Below, piece by piece: positions 1 through 11,039 of a stretch of 34,755 nucleotides of DNA. Made by a program: the position numbers and the translations under genes. The stretch comes from Methanothermococcus sp. SCGC AD-155-C09 (lineage in GTDB: Archaea > AGJL01 > Methanococci > Methanococcales > Methanococcaceae). The notes under the pieces are model-generated. The model was not told the origin of the DNA and ran no database searches. It saw only the letters and a program-made list of their open reading frames with translations. Where the stretch lies: the NCBI GenBank assembly GCA_019561555.1, contig JAHEQB010000099.1:1-34755 (forward strand), read 5' to 3'. How positions within the stretch are numbered: position 1 is the stretch's first letter; every line of letters starts with the position of its first letter.

Positions 1-174
1 TAATAAAAGTTCTTTAGATATATAAATTTTACGGTTTATGATTAATTTATTTCTTATTTAGAGTGATATGGTTTTGTCCCGTTAGAAGGGGAGAGTAGAC
101 TAACTGTTTAATTATAATATGGAGCGATCTGAATAGAGATTAAATTGCAAGTTGACAGAACATCCTAATTTTAA

Positions 175-350
175 ACGTATTATAGTATAAAATCCCATAA
201 ATCCTATAATTAAAAGAATTTCTCTGCATTTCCGTGCTTGGAGTGTAGAGAGAGGGAGATGGAAGTGTGGAATTTCTATTTTTTTTAAGTATTTATTTTC
301 TCTTGTATTTTTAAATAATTTTATTTTTTTCCTCATATCCTAAGATTTAG
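175..350 (-). repeat. R1 leader-like repeat, copy 1
   Basis: Read on the minus strand this has AAATACTTAAAAAA, then a pyrimidine-rich stretch, then CTCCAAGCACGG (core at about 231-250). It matches the other R1 copies in order and spacing. It points left, towards a gene outside the window. The 74-codon ORF called over it (112..336) is not conserved in the other copies, which carry stops in that frame. The rest of 1-451 is AT-rich, with a small GC-richer patch at about 60-110 that I cannot assign. Confidence 0.6.
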
Positions 351-451
351 ATTAATTTTATTATTTTTTTAGGTTATTTTAATTTTTAATTTTTTTAAAT
401 TATTTTTTTATTTGTTATTATTTTTTTAATTATAGATGAGAATTTATTTTA

Positions 452-1861
452 TTATTTTATCCCAAGGTTTTCCTTAATTGCCTCATATAGATTAAAACAT
501 AAAAATTCAATTTCATCCTCAGTAATTGTTAGGGGGGGAACTATTATTATTGTATTAAATATGGGTCTCATATAAATACCCCTTTTTAATAGGTTTTCTG
601 CAACTCTGTAGGCTACCTTGTCCCTTGGGGGATAGGATTCCTTATTATTTTTGTTCTTTACCAATTCTATACCTATCATAAAACCCCTTTTTCTAATATC
701 TCCCACATGTTCCAATTCCTTTAATCTATCAAGGGACCTATGGAGTAGTTCTATTTTTTTGCCCATTTTTTTAAAGACTTCATCCCCTTCAAGTATATCT
801 AAGGTAGCAATTGCCGAAGTACATAGTAATTGATTTCCTGTATAGGTATGTCCATGGAAAAACTGTCTATATTCCTCAAAATCCCCCAAGAATTGGTTGT
901 AGATCTCCTCCCTTACCATAGTAAGGGCAAGGGGTAAATACCCTCCAGTTATTCCCTTTCCAATAGTAATTATATCTGGTTTAGATATTTTCTTTAATTT
1001 TTCATTATCTGAAAATAGATATTTTCCAAGTCTTGCAAAGGTTGCAACTTCATCAAGTATAAGTAAAATACCTTCCTCCTTGGATTTTCTTGCTACTTCC
1101 TCTATGTAATTATTGGGATAGGGTATCATCCCTGCAGAGCCCATTACCCCTCCCTCCAATATTATACAGAATAACTCATCTCTATGTTTCTCTATGAGAT
1201 TCAACATATCCTCTAAGCAATCCATACTACATCCCCTTTCCATTCTTTCATCAGTATTCTTAAAGTCATGGCCATATTTACATCTATAGCAATAGGGGGC
1301 ATTTCCATAGTATCCCTTAAAGAGTAGAGGTTTAAATATTCCATGGAAGGTCTCGCTACCTCCAACACTCATGGCTCCTATGGTATCCCCATGATAACCC
1401 TCTTTCACAGATAGAAATTTTGTTCTCTTTTTATTGCTCTCAGGATCCTTTAATTGATAGTACTCAAAGGCCATCTTAAGGGCTATCTCAACAGCCTCTG
1501 AACCATCCTCAGAGTAAAATACCTTATTTAAATGAGGAGGTGCAATTTCAACAAGTTTCTTTGCCAATAATATGGAGGGCACATTGCCACTCCCTAAAAG
1601 TGTAGAGTGGCATATTTTATCAGTTTGTCTCTTTATTTCTTCAATTATTCTTTTTTCACTATGGCCAAAGAGGTTACACCATATTGAGGATACTGCATCT
1701 AAGTATTTTTTACCATTAATATCTATTAAATAATTTCCTTCACCCCTTTCAATTATTAAATTTTTAAAGGGAGGGTTGTATTCTTTCATTTGAGTATATG
1801 GATGCCATATGTATTTTTTATCCCATTCAATAAGTTCTTTGGGAGAATAATCCTTAGTCAT
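452..1861 (-). CDS. bioA: Adenosylmethionine-8-amino-7-oxononanoate aminotransferase (biotin synthesis)
   Basis: This is a class-III PLP-dependent aminotransferase of 469 residues. BioA makes 7,8-diaminopelargonate from 7-keto-8-aminopelargonate in the cytosol during biotin synthesis. Visible family features are the N-terminal WHPYTQM, DGSEAVEIALKMA, the YHGDTIGAMSVGG segment, the Walker-like DEVATFARLGK, and the PLP lysine in IGKGITGGYLPLA. A cysteine-rich insert (YCYRCKYGH...CSMDC) lies near residues 190-220; I recall a similar insert in other BioA proteins of this type, but a metal site is only inference. The ATG follows GGTGA at 4 nt spacing, and a TATA-like TATATATA lies about 60 bp upstream. 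No other bio genes are in the window, so it is transcribed alone here. The amino donor (SAM or lysine) cannot be told from sequence. Confidence 0.93.
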   Translation of the reverse strand: MTKDYSPKELIEWDKKYIWHPYTQMKEYNPPFKNLIIERGEGNYLIDINGKKYLDAVSSIWCNLFGHSEKRIIEEIKRQTDKICHSTLLGSGNVPSILLAKKLVEIAPPHLNKVFYSEDGSEAVEIALKMAFEYYQLKDPESNKKRTKFLSVKEGYHGDTIGAMSVGGSETFHGIFKPLLFKGYYGNAPYCYRCKYGHDFKNTDERMERGCSMDCLEDMLNLIEKHRDELFCIILEGGVMGSAGMIPYPNNYIEEVARKSKEEGILLILDEVATFARLGKYLFSDNEKLKKISKPDIITIGKGITGGYLPLALTMVREEIYNQFLGDFEEYRQFFHGHTYTGNQLLCTSAIATLDILEGDEVFKKMGKKIELLHRSLDRLKELEHVGDIRKRGFMIGIELVKNKNNKESYPPRDKVAYRVAENLLKRGIYMRPIFNTIIIVPPLTITEDEIEFLCFNLYEAIKENLGIK

Positions 1862-2043
1862 ATTATCACCATATGTAAAATTAAAATTTTAATTACACTT
1901 TTTAAATAAAATTTAATGATAAAGTATATATATTATTTTAGAGGAATACTATATTGCTAAGATATATATTATTATATTAACAAGTATATATCAATACAAA
2001 AATATAGGATATTAAAAAATTAAAATTATATTGGTGATATTCA

Positions 2044-2382
2044 ATGTCAAAAACCAGCCTTGGTTTAGATGAAAATATTGAAGGTTTGCTATGTTACATA
2101 TTAGGAATAATAAGTGGCATTGTGTTTTTAGTCTTAGAGAAGGAAAGTGAATTTGTTAAATTCCATGCAATGCAATCTATAGTAACCTTTTTAAGTTTGA
2201 TAATAATAGGTATAATAGTAGCATTTATTCCAACTGTTGGAGGTTTAATTAGTTTATTAATAAATCTTGTAAGTCTTGCCCTTTGGATATTGGGCATGTA
2301 TAAAGCATATCAGGGAGAAAGATATAAATTCCCAATATTTGGAGATATTGCAGAGGATTTGCTTAAAAAAGTTAATATCTAA
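2044..2382 (+). CDS. DUF4870 (Tic20-like) small membrane protein, tandem copy 1
   Basis: 112 residues. It begins SKTSLGLDENIEGLLCY, followed by three hydrophobic segments (about residues 15-32, 44-66 and 72-88) and the C-terminal tail AYQGERYKFPIFGDIAEDL, a pattern I associate with DUF4870 membrane proteins. The function is unknown; an integral cytoplasmic-membrane location is predicted. GGTGA precedes the ATG by 6 nt and a TATA-like AGTATATATC lies about 55 bp upstream. It is followed 59 bp later by a near-duplicate. The ends of the two genes are almost identical, while the central membrane segments differ. Confidence 0.8.
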   Translation: MSKTSLGLDENIEGLLCYILGIISGIVFLVLEKESEFVKFHAMQSIVTFLSLIIIGIIVAFIPTVGGLISLLINLVSLALWILGMYKAYQGERYKFPIFGDIAEDLLKKVNI

Positions 2383-2441
2383 TGCATAATATCTTTGAAT
2401 ATACTTGAAATAATTGGAGCAAAATAGTAGTGGTGTTATTC

Positions 2442-2780
2442 ATGTCAAAAACCACCCTTGGTTTAGATGAAAATGTTGAAGGTTTGTTATGTTATTTAAT
2501 AGGGGCAATAAGTGGCATTGTGTTTTTAATCTTAGAGAAAGAAAGCGAATTTGTTAAATTCCATGCAATGCAATCTATAGTAACCTCTTTAAGTTTGATG
2601 GTATTAAGTATAATAGTAGCACTTATCCCATGTATTGGAATTCTCTTTAGTATATTGATATTTTTCGTAGGTCTTGCCCTTTGGATATTGGGCATGTATA
2701 AAGCATATCAGGGAGAAAGATATAAATTCCCAATATTTGGAGATATTGCAGAGGATTTGCTTAAAAAAGTTAATATCTAA
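2442..2780 (+). CDS. DUF4870 (Tic20-like) small membrane protein, tandem copy 2
   Basis: Second copy of the preceding gene, also 112 residues when started at the ATG at 2442. The ORF track starts it at a GTG at 2430, but that would place the GGTG ribosome-binding site inside the coding region, and copy 1 starts at the homologous MSKT. The last ~120 bp of the gene and the ~25 bp after the stop (TGCATAATATCTTTGAATAT) match copy 1 almost base for base. The middle (about codons 50-75) differs both in sequence and in the hydrophobic residues used. The pair may form hetero-oligomers in the membrane, which is inference. Confidence 0.8.
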   Translation: MSKTTLGLDENVEGLLCYLIGAISGIVFLILEKESEFVKFHAMQSIVTSLSLMVLSIIVALIPCIGILFSILIFFVGLALWILGMYKAYQGERYKFPIFGDIAEDLLKKVNI

Positions 2781-2975
2781 TGCATAATATCTTTGAATAT
2801 TTCTGAACAATACTTGATATTTATAAATTATTATAATTATTATTTTTTTATATTTTTAATTTTATTTATTTTTTAACTATTTTTAATTATTTATTTCATA
2901 TTTAAAAAACTAATAAATAATAAATATAAATTTTTATTATGGTTATTTTTATATTAATAATATACACGTGAAAAA

Positions 2976-3314
2976 ATGAGTGAGAATAATAAAAATAATA
3001 AAAACAGAGAATTAGAATTGATTTGCCCAATATGTAAGGGAAATGATTGTATAATAGAATCTGTTGTTAAACTGTATCTATCTATGGTAGAAAAATTTCC
3101 TAAATATCAAGATGAAAATAGCGAGTCAATATATCAAAAGTATCCAACTGTTGGAGATATAGGAGAATGTAAAAAAACCTTTAAGAGAATATGGTTATGT
3201 CCCTACTGTAAAAGGCCTTTTGAGTCCAATTATGCCCTTGAAAAGGCCACAGTTAATTGTCCCAATTGTGGTAGTACCCTATGTATCCCAGTATCCCATA
3301 GGACATTTTGCTGA
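2976..3314 (+). CDS. Zinc-ribbon protein, function unknown
   Basis: 112 residues. Cysteines are arranged as CPICKGNDC near residue 17, CPYC near 76, CPNC near 95, and single C residues at C102 and the C-terminus. This suggests two zinc ribbons: one formed by the N-terminal CPxC with CPYC, the other by CPNC with the terminal cysteines. The middle has no motif I recognise. The N-terminus is asparagine/lysine-rich. The start is preceded by CGTGA. It stands alone in a very AT-rich stretch, with about 195 bp of noncoding DNA upstream. Nucleic-acid binding or a redox role would be speculation. Confidence 0.6.
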   Translation: MSENNKNNKNRELELICPICKGNDCIIESVVKLYLSMVEKFPKYQDENSESIYQKYPTVGDIGECKKTFKRIWLCPYCKRPFESNYALEKATVNCPNCGSTLCIPVSHRTFC

Positions 3315-3409
3315 TTTTCTATTATATTATTAGGTTTTTTTATTTCTCAATACTATTAAAATTATATTTATTTATTAAACTATATATTATAAACAAAATA
3401 CTTTTTATA

Positions 3410-4078
3410 TTATTTATCAACCAATATGGCATCTTTAACAATATAGAGGCCATTTATTTCATTCCAGATTATATCATAATCTAAAACTTCTATTTTTTTA
3501 TTAAAAAAGGGGGCATCAAAAACAAAAGTTTCTGCCTCGCCCCCTTCAAAGGCCTTATTTATTCCATATCTTTCCATTATTTTAAGTAATTCTTCAATAT
3601 TTTTCTCATTTATGGTTTTTCCAAGGTATTCCCTACCTAATCCATAGGCAGATACACTAACAATCTTAAATTCAAAAAATTTTGAAGTATCTCTAAGTAT
3701 TAACTCCTGATCCTTATGCCAGAGGGGTGCAAAGGATTTTATATTTAATTCCTCACATATATGATCTATTCTTGTTCTCTGGTATTCACTTGCAAGGGCT
3801 CCACTAACTACTCCCTCAATATCCAATTTTTTTAGTGCCTTCTTTAAGTCCAATACTTCTTTTTCCTTTTCTCCTGTTGTATTTACTCTTATTAATGGAA
3901 TTCCAGTACTTTCTGAAACTAATTCAGTTAGTTCTACATTAGGAACATGAAACATATAACTTTCTTTATTTTTTGAAATTACATTAACGAGATATTTAAC
4001 ATCCCAACCTTGATTTAATGCCCACCATAGTGCATATGCTGAATCCTTTCCCCCAGAGTATAATGAGGCTATTTTCAA
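3410..4078 (-). CDS. dph6: Diphthine--ammonia ligase-like PP-loop ATPase
   Basis: 222 residues of the adenine-nucleotide alpha-hydrolase (PP-loop) fold. The ATP pyrophosphatase signature SGGKDS is at residues 8-13. Other family marks are [25 protein letters not shown] and the C-terminal [12 protein letters not shown]. Members of this family catalyse the last step of diphthamide formation on elongation factor 2. The ORF track starts at GTG 4087, but that GTG lies inside the ribosome-binding GGTGA; a TTG at 4078, 5 nt downstream, gives the expected protein start [12 protein letters not shown], so I prefer it. A strong TATA-like TTTATATATA sits about 35 bp upstream. It is divergent from the CBS gene. 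Confidence 0.85.
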   Translation of the reverse strand: MKIASLYSGGKDSAYALWWALNQGWDVKYLVNVISKNKESYMFHVPNVELTELVSESTGIPLIRVNTTGEKEKEVLDLKKALKKLDIEGVVSGALASEYQRTRIDHICEELNIKSFAPLWHKDQELILRDTSKFFEFKIVSVSAYGLGREYLGKTINEKNIEELLKIMERYGINKAFEGGEAETFVFDAPFFNKKIEVLDYDIIWNEINGLYIVKDAILVDK

Positions 4079-4108
4079 GATTTTCACCTAATATTACTTA
4101 ACAATAAT

Positions 4109-4120
4109 CTTTATATATAA
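4109..4120 (-). promoter_or_regulatory. TATA box of dph6
   Basis: Minus strand AAAATTTATATATAAAG, a good archaeal BRE/TATA match. A start site ~25 nt downstream would give a leader of only about 10-15 nt before the TTG start. Confidence 0.55.
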
Positions 4121-4226
4121 ATTTTAAAAAGTAATATATAGGAGTATTATTATAATTATATTTATTTTAATTAGTTTATTTTAATTTTTAATTATTTGTT
4201 AATATAAAAATTGTAATGGTAGTTAT

Positions 4227-4592
4227 ATGTTAAAGGTAAAGGATGTAATGAATAAAAATTTTTTAAAGATGTCCCCTGAAATGATAGGGGGAGAGGCTGT
4301 CGAGACATTGTATAGAAATAAAAAGGCCTATGCCCCAGTTATTGAAGATGGAAAACTTGAAGGATGGATCACAGCCTTGGATATATTAGCAGGATGTAAG
4401 CATTCAAAAGTTGAGGATCTAATGCTCTATGTTGATGAAATAAAAATATTAAATGAGGAGGATGAAATAACTGAGGAATTAATAGATGAAATGGTTAAAG
4501 AAGAGATTATTGCCTATCCTGTTGTTGATGCCAAGGGTTATGTTGTAGGTACTCTATCTATTTTTGATTTAATGAAAATAAAAAATATTTAA
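4227..4592 (+). CDS. Paired CBS-domain protein
   Basis: 121 residues containing two CBS repeats and nothing else. Repeat 1 covers KVKDVMNKNFLKMSPE...YAPVIEDGKLEGWITALDIL; repeat 2 covers about 63-118 and includes AYPVVDAKGYVVGTLSIFDLMK. Stand-alone CBS pairs bind adenosyl ligands such as AMP, ATP or SAM and act as sensors, but the ligand and partner here are unknown. The gene is divergent from dph6, with a TATA-like TAATATATA near 4132. It is followed by nnr after 62 bp and may be co-transcribed with it. Confidence 0.8.
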   Translation: MLKVKDVMNKNFLKMSPEMIGGEAVETLYRNKKAYAPVIEDGKLEGWITALDILAGCKHSKVEDLMLYVDEIKILNEEDEITEELIDEMVKEEIIAYPVVDAKGYVVGTLSIFDLMKIKNI

Positions 4593-4654
4593 AAAAATAA
4601 TTTAAATATATAAGTATATTAATATGAAAATTAATAATTTAAAATGGTATTACT

Positions 4655-6187
4655 ATGGATAATCTAAGATTATTTAACAGTTTATTAAAAAGTTATTATT
4701 ATGACCTTGAAAGGAATAAACCTCACATCTCCCAAAGGGACATGAATATTATTGACAATAACTGTGAATACCTTGGTATTAATAAAATATTACTAATGGA
4801 AAATGCAGGAAAATCTGTTGCCAATGAAGTTATAAATTATTTGGGGGATCAGGGAAATAGAATATATGCATTTTGTGGCCTTGGAAACAATGGGGGAGAT
4901 GGGTTTGTAGCAATTCGTCATTTAATGGAGTACTGCAATTATAGAGATTCTTTGAAGGTAATATTACTTGGAAGGGAAGAATATATAAAAACCTATGAAT
5001 CAAGGGAAAATTTTAAAATATTAAAAAACATATCTCAATTGGATTTAAGATTGGAGATAAAGGAACTTCCCTGTAATGAAGGGGTATTAAAAATAATTAG
5101 GGAAATAGAGGATAATAACACTGATAATATAATAATCATAGATGCCATCCTTGGAACAGGGATTAAAGGGGAACTTCGGGAACCCTTTAAAACCTTAGTG
5201 GAGGAGTTAAATAGATTAAAGGCCTTTAAGAAAAATTTAAAAATAATATCTGTGGATGTTGAAACCAAGGGATTAATAGGGGATGTTATTATATCATTCC
5301 ATAGAAATAAATTGGAAAATGATATAAATAAGACCCTAATTAAAAGTATTGGTATTCCCCCAATTGCCAATAATGTAGTTGGCTTGGGAGATATAAAGGC
5401 ATTAAAAAACATAGATCCAAATTCACATAAGGGAAATAATGGAAAGGTTTTAGTTGTTGGAGGCTCAAAGGAATACTTTGGTGCTCCAATTTTATCTGCA
5501 CTATCCTCCTCAAAAATTGTGGATTTAACAACTGTGGTTTCCACTAAACCTACAATAGAGGCTCTAAGGAATTATCCCCATCTAATGGGTTATGAGGTTG
5601 AGGGGGATTATCTTGGGGAAAATCACTTAGATGAGGTAATAGAACTATCCAAAAATTATCATGTTATAATCCTTGGAAATGGATTGGGAGTAAGGGAGGA
5701 TACTAAGGAGTTTGTAAATAATTTTATAAATGAAGTTGGAAATAAAAAGATAGTAATAGATGCTGATGCCATAAAGGTTATTGATTATGATAATTTTAAA
5801 TTCACTGAAAATTATATATTTACACCCCATAAAAGAGAGTTTGAATATATGGGGATTGATTTAGAGGATGTTGATTCTATTAAGGGAATAAAATCAACCA
5901 TTGTATTGAAGGGTAGATATGATATAATATTCAACAATCAAAGTATAAAAATAAATAAAACAGGCAATGGGGGAATGACAGTAGGTGGTACTGGAGATGT
6001 GCTCTGTGGTATAATAGGGGGATTATTTTGTAATAATGAGACATTTCTCTCTGCATGCTGTGGGACATTTATTAATGGTTATAGTGGAGATATGCTACTC
6101 CAAGAAAAGGGATATTATTACACTGCAATGGATGTTTTGGAGAACATACCGAGGGTATTGAGCAATTTAAATAATAAAATATTTTAG
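4655..6187 (+). CDS. nnr: Bifunctional NAD(P)HX epimerase / ADP-dependent NAD(P)HX dehydratase
   Basis: 510 residues. The N-terminal half is a YjeF_N epimerase domain, with MENAGKSVANEV, the glycine-rich FCGLGNNGGDGFVAIRHL and the catalytic-aspartate segment DAILGTGIKG. The C-terminal half (from about residue 260) is a ribokinase-like YjeF_C dehydratase, with NGKVLVVGGS, ILGNGLG, FTPHKREFEYMG and the phosphate-binding TGNGGMTVGGTGDVL near 440. Together they repair hydrated NADH and NADPH: one domain interconverts the epimers and the other dehydrates them at the expense of ADP. Fusion of both domains is the usual arrangement in prokaryotes. The first ~25 residues extend beyond the homologous ISQRDMNIIDN segment, so a shorter start is possible but I see no better one. 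Confidence 0.93.
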   Translation: MDNLRLFNSLLKSYYYDLERNKPHISQRDMNIIDNNCEYLGINKILLMENAGKSVANEVINYLGDQGNRIYAFCGLGNNGGDGFVAIRHLMEYCNYRDSLKVILLGREEYIKTYESRENFKILKNISQLDLRLEIKELPCNEGVLKIIREIEDNNTDNIIIIDAILGTGIKGELREPFKTLVEELNRLKAFKKNLKIISVDVETKGLIGDVIISFHRNKLENDINKTLIKSIGIPPIANNVVGLGDIKALKNIDPNSHKGNNGKVLVVGGSKEYFGAPILSALSSSKIVDLTTVVSTKPTIEALRNYPHLMGYEVEGDYLGENHLDEVIELSKNYHVIILGNGLGVREDTKEFVNNFINEVGNKKIVIDADAIKVIDYDNFKFTENYIFTPHKREFEYMGIDLEDVDSIKGIKSTIVLKGRYDIIFNNQSIKINKTGNGGMTVGGTGDVLCGIIGGLFCNNETFLSACCGTFINGYSGDMLLQEKGYYYTAMDVLENIPRVLSNLNNKIF

Positions 6188-6204
6188 ACTTAATATTTAA
6201 TATA

Positions 6205-6365
6205 TTTTTAAGATTTAAAAAATATGCCTAAAAAGAAGTAAAAATATAAAAAATAAAAGTCCCATCATTACCCACTAAATGTCCCTAAGCACTGGGAGGG
6301 TTGGCAAAATCTTTTATAGGATTAATTATGGGGTTCATATTAATCTAAGATAGAAGGGACTTAAA
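6205..6365 (+). repeat. R1 leader-like repeat, copy 2 (upstream of tmk)
   Basis: Plus strand: AAAAATATGCCTAAAAAG, an A-rich run, then the core TCCCTAAGCACTGGGAGGG (6281-6299), which can pair with the CCCA at 6271. It ends about 115 bp before the tmk start and points towards it. Confidence 0.6.
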
Positions 6366-6478
6366 GTATTTAGTATTTCCATTTATTAATACTCTATTTT
6401 ATATTTTTTTTATATTAGATTATAAGTTATTGTTATGGATTTGACTATATTTTTTATTTTTATAAATATGGTGAAAGG

Positions 6479-7069
6479 GTGAATTATAAATTCATAGTAT
6501 TTGAGGGCATAGATGGTAGTGGAAAGACTACCCAATCTAAAATGCTATCAAATAAAATAAAGGGTGCATATACCTACGAACCCACTGAAGGAGATATTGG
6601 AAAAGTTATTCGAGGAGCCCTTAGTGGCAAAAGGACATATAGAAAGGAAACACTGGCATTATTATTTGCAGCAGATAGGATGGAGCATGTGCCCATTATT
6701 AAGGAAATGTTAAAAAATCAACATGTTGTTTGTGATAGGTACTTATATTCCTCAATGGTTTATCAATCAATCCAAGGGGTTGAGTTGGATTTTATAATAA
6801 ATATTAATAAATTTGCCATTAGACCTGATGTTTTAATATTCTTAGATGTGGATATTGAAGAATCCATAAATAGAATGGGAAAAAGAGATAGAGAGATATT
6901 TGAAAATAGAGAGATGTTGGAACTTGTAAGTAAAAAATATTATGAAATTATAAAAAATAAAGTATTTGAGCCAAAATACGGCTATATTATTATAGATACC
7001 TCTAAGAAAACTATTGAAGAGGTTCATAGTGAGATTTTAAAAAACCTTAGGGATAAGGGAATATTATAA
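6479..7069 (+). CDS. tmk: Thymidylate kinase
   Basis: 196 residues; phosphorylates dTMP to dTDP for DNA synthesis. The P-loop FEGIDGSGKTTQ is at residues 8-19, the substrate-site DRYLYSSMVYQ is near 86-96, YEPTEGDIG follows the first strand, and RDREIFENREMLE in the lid region resembles the archaeal/yeast type. The start is GTG at 6479, chosen because GGTGA precedes it by 4 nt and the reading frame before the P-loop is conserved in family style. Length is typical. Confidence 0.93.
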   Translation: MNYKFIVFEGIDGSGKTTQSKMLSNKIKGAYTYEPTEGDIGKVIRGALSGKRTYRKETLALLFAADRMEHVPIIKEMLKNQHVVCDRYLYSSMVYQSIQGVELDFIININKFAIRPDVLIFLDVDIEESINRMGKRDREIFENREMLELVSKKYYEIIKNKVFEPKYGYIIIDTSKKTIEEVHSEILKNLRDKGIL

Positions 7070-7080
7070 CTTTATTTAAC

Positions 7081-8481
<1,401 letters not shown>

Positions 8482-8739
8482 TTATAAAAAAATAAAAAAT
8501 ATTAAAAATAATTATACAATAATATTAACATATTATACTTATCTACAGGATTTAAGTATTTAAATGATAATTTTTTAGGTATTAATTATTTTTTATTAAA
8601 TATAGCCATAGTTTCCTTTATTTTTTTAATTTAATTTTATTTTTTTATTTTTTGATTATTCTTTTATTCGACTACACTTTAAATTTAATATATAACCAAG
8701 TGTATGAACTTAAAGGTATATCCTAATTTTAAAAAATGA

Positions 8740-8880
8740 TTATAGACTTTATTAATCTTTTAAAAGTTAAAATTTTTTTAATCTTTTACATTTGAAAGAG
8801 CACTAAAATCCTGCATCCTATTATAACATGGTGGCAATGGTTTTCTATTATTTAGAAGGGTTTTCCTTTTATAGATTTTT
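8740..8880 (-). repeat. R2 module with degenerate R1 core (upstream of aspartate kinase)
   Basis: Minus strand: CCCTTCTAAATAATAGAAAA (degenerate R1 core), then CATTGCCACCATGTTATAAT, GGATGCAGGATTTTA, and TGTAAAAGATTAAAAA...AACTTTTAAAAG. It aligns with the plus-strand copy before gatB (11376-11470), and the ATGTTATAATA..ATGCA part recurs before the mcm gene. It ends about 270 bp before the aspartate kinase start. The rest of 8473-9257 is A/T tracts. Confidence 0.5.
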
Positions 8881-9257
8881 AAAAAATATATTTTATTTTA
8901 TTTTTTTTACTATTTCCTTGATATAACTTTATAACTTTTTTAAATTATTTTATTATTTTTTTTATTTTTTACTTATTTATTTTATAACTATTTTTTATAA
9001 AAATTTTAAATAATTTATTTATTCTTGATTAACATCCAAATATATGAAAAGAATATTTTATTTACCAAAAACATTAAAATAACATATTAATATAAAAAAG
9101 TTTTTATAATTATCTTATAAAATAAGAGACCATTTAAGAAAATATATTTTATATAATATATTATTGACAGTAGATAATTGAGCAATAATATATTTATCTC
9201 TCATTTAAGGTATTAATTATTTTACAAAAAATATTAAAAATTTAAAAAAGTGATTTT

Positions 9258-10733
9258 ATGGTTAAAATATTGGATACTACATTAAGGGATGGAGAACAAA
9301 CCCCTGGAGTCTCTCTAACACCCCATGAAAAACTTGAAATAGCCTTAAAATTGGATGACTTAGGTGTGGATATAATAGAGGCAGGAAGTGCCATAACCTC
9401 CAAGGGAGAGAGAGAAGGAATAAAATATATCACCTCCCAGGGACTAAATGCCGAAATATGCTCCTTTGCCAGGGCCATGACCATTGATATAGATTATGCT
9501 TTGGAGTGCAATGTGGATAGTGTTCATCTTGTAACACCTACCTCAGATTTGCATATGAAATATAAACTTAGGAAAAGTAGGGAGGAAACCCTTAAATGTG
9601 CACTAAATGCTACTGAATATGCTAAGGATCATGGTTTGATTGTGGAACTTTCGGCCGAAGATGCCACAAGAAGTGATATAGACTTTTTAATGGAGTTATT
9701 CACTAAGGGCGTAGAGATAGGGGCAGATAGAATATGTGTATGTGATACTGTAGGAATACTAACCCCAGAGAGATCCTATGATTTATTTAAAAAAATAAGT
9801 GAAAAAATCACTGTCCCGGTGTCAGCCCACTGCCACAATGATTTTGGCATGGCCACAGCAAACACAATTTCTGCAATAAGGGGGGGAGCCCAGGAGTGCC
9901 ATCTTACAATAAATGGCATTGGGGAAAGGGCAGGTAATACTTCCCTTGAGGAGGTTGTAATGGCACTTCATACCCTATATGATATAAAAACCAACATAAA
10001 AACTGAAAAACTGTATGAGGTATCCAGGGTAGTATCAAGACTTATGAAATTACCAGTGCCCCCCAATAAGGCCATAGTAGGGGATAATGCCTTTGCCCAT
10101 GAGGCAGGAATACATGTGGATGGACTTGTTAAAAATACTCAGACCTATGAGCCAATATCTCCAGAGGTTGTTGGAAATAAGAGAAGGATAATACTTGGAA
10201 AGCATAGTGGTAAGGCAGCCTTAAAGTATAAATTGGAACTTATGGAAATATCCCTAAGTAGGGAGGAATTTGAAAGGGTTTATGAAAGAATAAAAAATCT
10301 TGGAGATTTGGGCAAGTATATCTCTGATGTGGATTTAAAGGCAATAATAAAGGAGATTAAGGGGGAGGTTATTGAGAGGAAAATATATTTAGAGGAACTT
10401 ACTGTAGTATCAGGTAATAAAATAACTCCTGTGGCCTCAATTAGATTGAATTTTTCAGATGATTGTAAGAGGGAACAACTTATAGAAACTTCATTTGGTG
10501 TGGGCCCAGTGGATGCAGCCATAAATGCCATGAGAAAGGCCCTAAGTAGCGTTGCAGATATAACCTTAGAGGGTTATCATGTAAGATCCATAGACAGTGG
10601 AACTGATGCCTTTGTTGAGGTAACTGTTAAACTTAGAAGGGGCCATGAGGTAGTTGAGGTTAAAAATTCTCAGGAGGATATAATAAGGGCCTCTGTTGAG
10701 GCAGTAATGGAAGGAATAAACATGTTAATTTAA
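9258..10733 (+). CDS. cimA: (R)-citramalate synthase
   Basis: 491 residues of the LeuA/CimA/AksA family. The TIM-barrel condensing domain has DTTLRDGEQTPGVSLT, the metal-binding HCHNDFGMATAN, NGIGERAGNTSLEE and HEAGIHVDGL. The C-terminal third is the LeuA-type regulatory domain. The sequence follows what I remember of M. jannaschii CimA (same length, SVHLVTPTSDLHMKYKLRK and GKHSGKAALKYKL segments), so I call CimA rather than isopropylmalate or homocitrate synthase; those close paralogues are the main alternatives. CimA condenses pyruvate with acetyl-CoA on the threonine-independent route to isoleucine. AGTGA precedes the start; TTTTATATAATA about 100 bp upstream may be the promoter, giving a leader of about 75 nt. 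Confidence 0.88.
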   Translation: MVKILDTTLRDGEQTPGVSLTPHEKLEIALKLDDLGVDIIEAGSAITSKGEREGIKYITSQGLNAEICSFARAMTIDIDYALECNVDSVHLVTPTSDLHMKYKLRKSREETLKCALNATEYAKDHGLIVELSAEDATRSDIDFLMELFTKGVEIGADRICVCDTVGILTPERSYDLFKKISEKITVPVSAHCHNDFGMATANTISAIRGGAQECHLTINGIGERAGNTSLEEVVMALHTLYDIKTNIKTEKLYEVSRVVSRLMKLPVPPNKAIVGDNAFAHEAGIHVDGLVKNTQTYEPISPEVVGNKRRIILGKHSGKAALKYKLELMEISLSREEFERVYERIKNLGDLGKYISDVDLKAIIKEIKGEVIERKIYLEELTVVSGNKITPVASIRLNFSDDCKREQLIETSFGVGPVDAAINAMRKALSSVADITLEGYHVRSIDSGTDAFVEVTVKLRRGHEVVEVKNSQEDIIRASVEAVMEGINMLI

Positions 10734-11039
10734 TTCTTAAAGTTATTAAAAAAATAATATAATTCAAAAAATAATAAAATAATAAAATAATTTAAAAAAA
10801 TAAAATTAAAAAATTAATTAATATAATAATAAAAAAATATAATTAAAGAATTAATAGGAATAAAAAATCATTATACAAAAAATATAATAAAAAAATAAAA
10901 AATAAAATTATGGTTATGAATATAATTATTTATACTAAATAAAAATTTCTAATTTAAAAAAAAACTTATAAAAAATAACAATTATTAAAAATTATTGAAA
11001 AAATAAAAAAATTAAAGAAAATTAAGACATAAAAAAATA

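Noticed and set aside
112-336. 74-codon minus-strand ORF as a gene
   Set aside because: It overlaps R1 copy 1; the other R1 copies have stops in the same frame and the peptide has no domain-like features. I treat it as chance coding in a repeat.
5035-5544. 169-codon minus-strand ORF
   Set aside because: It is the antisense shadow of the nnr gene, whose domains are clear on the plus strand.
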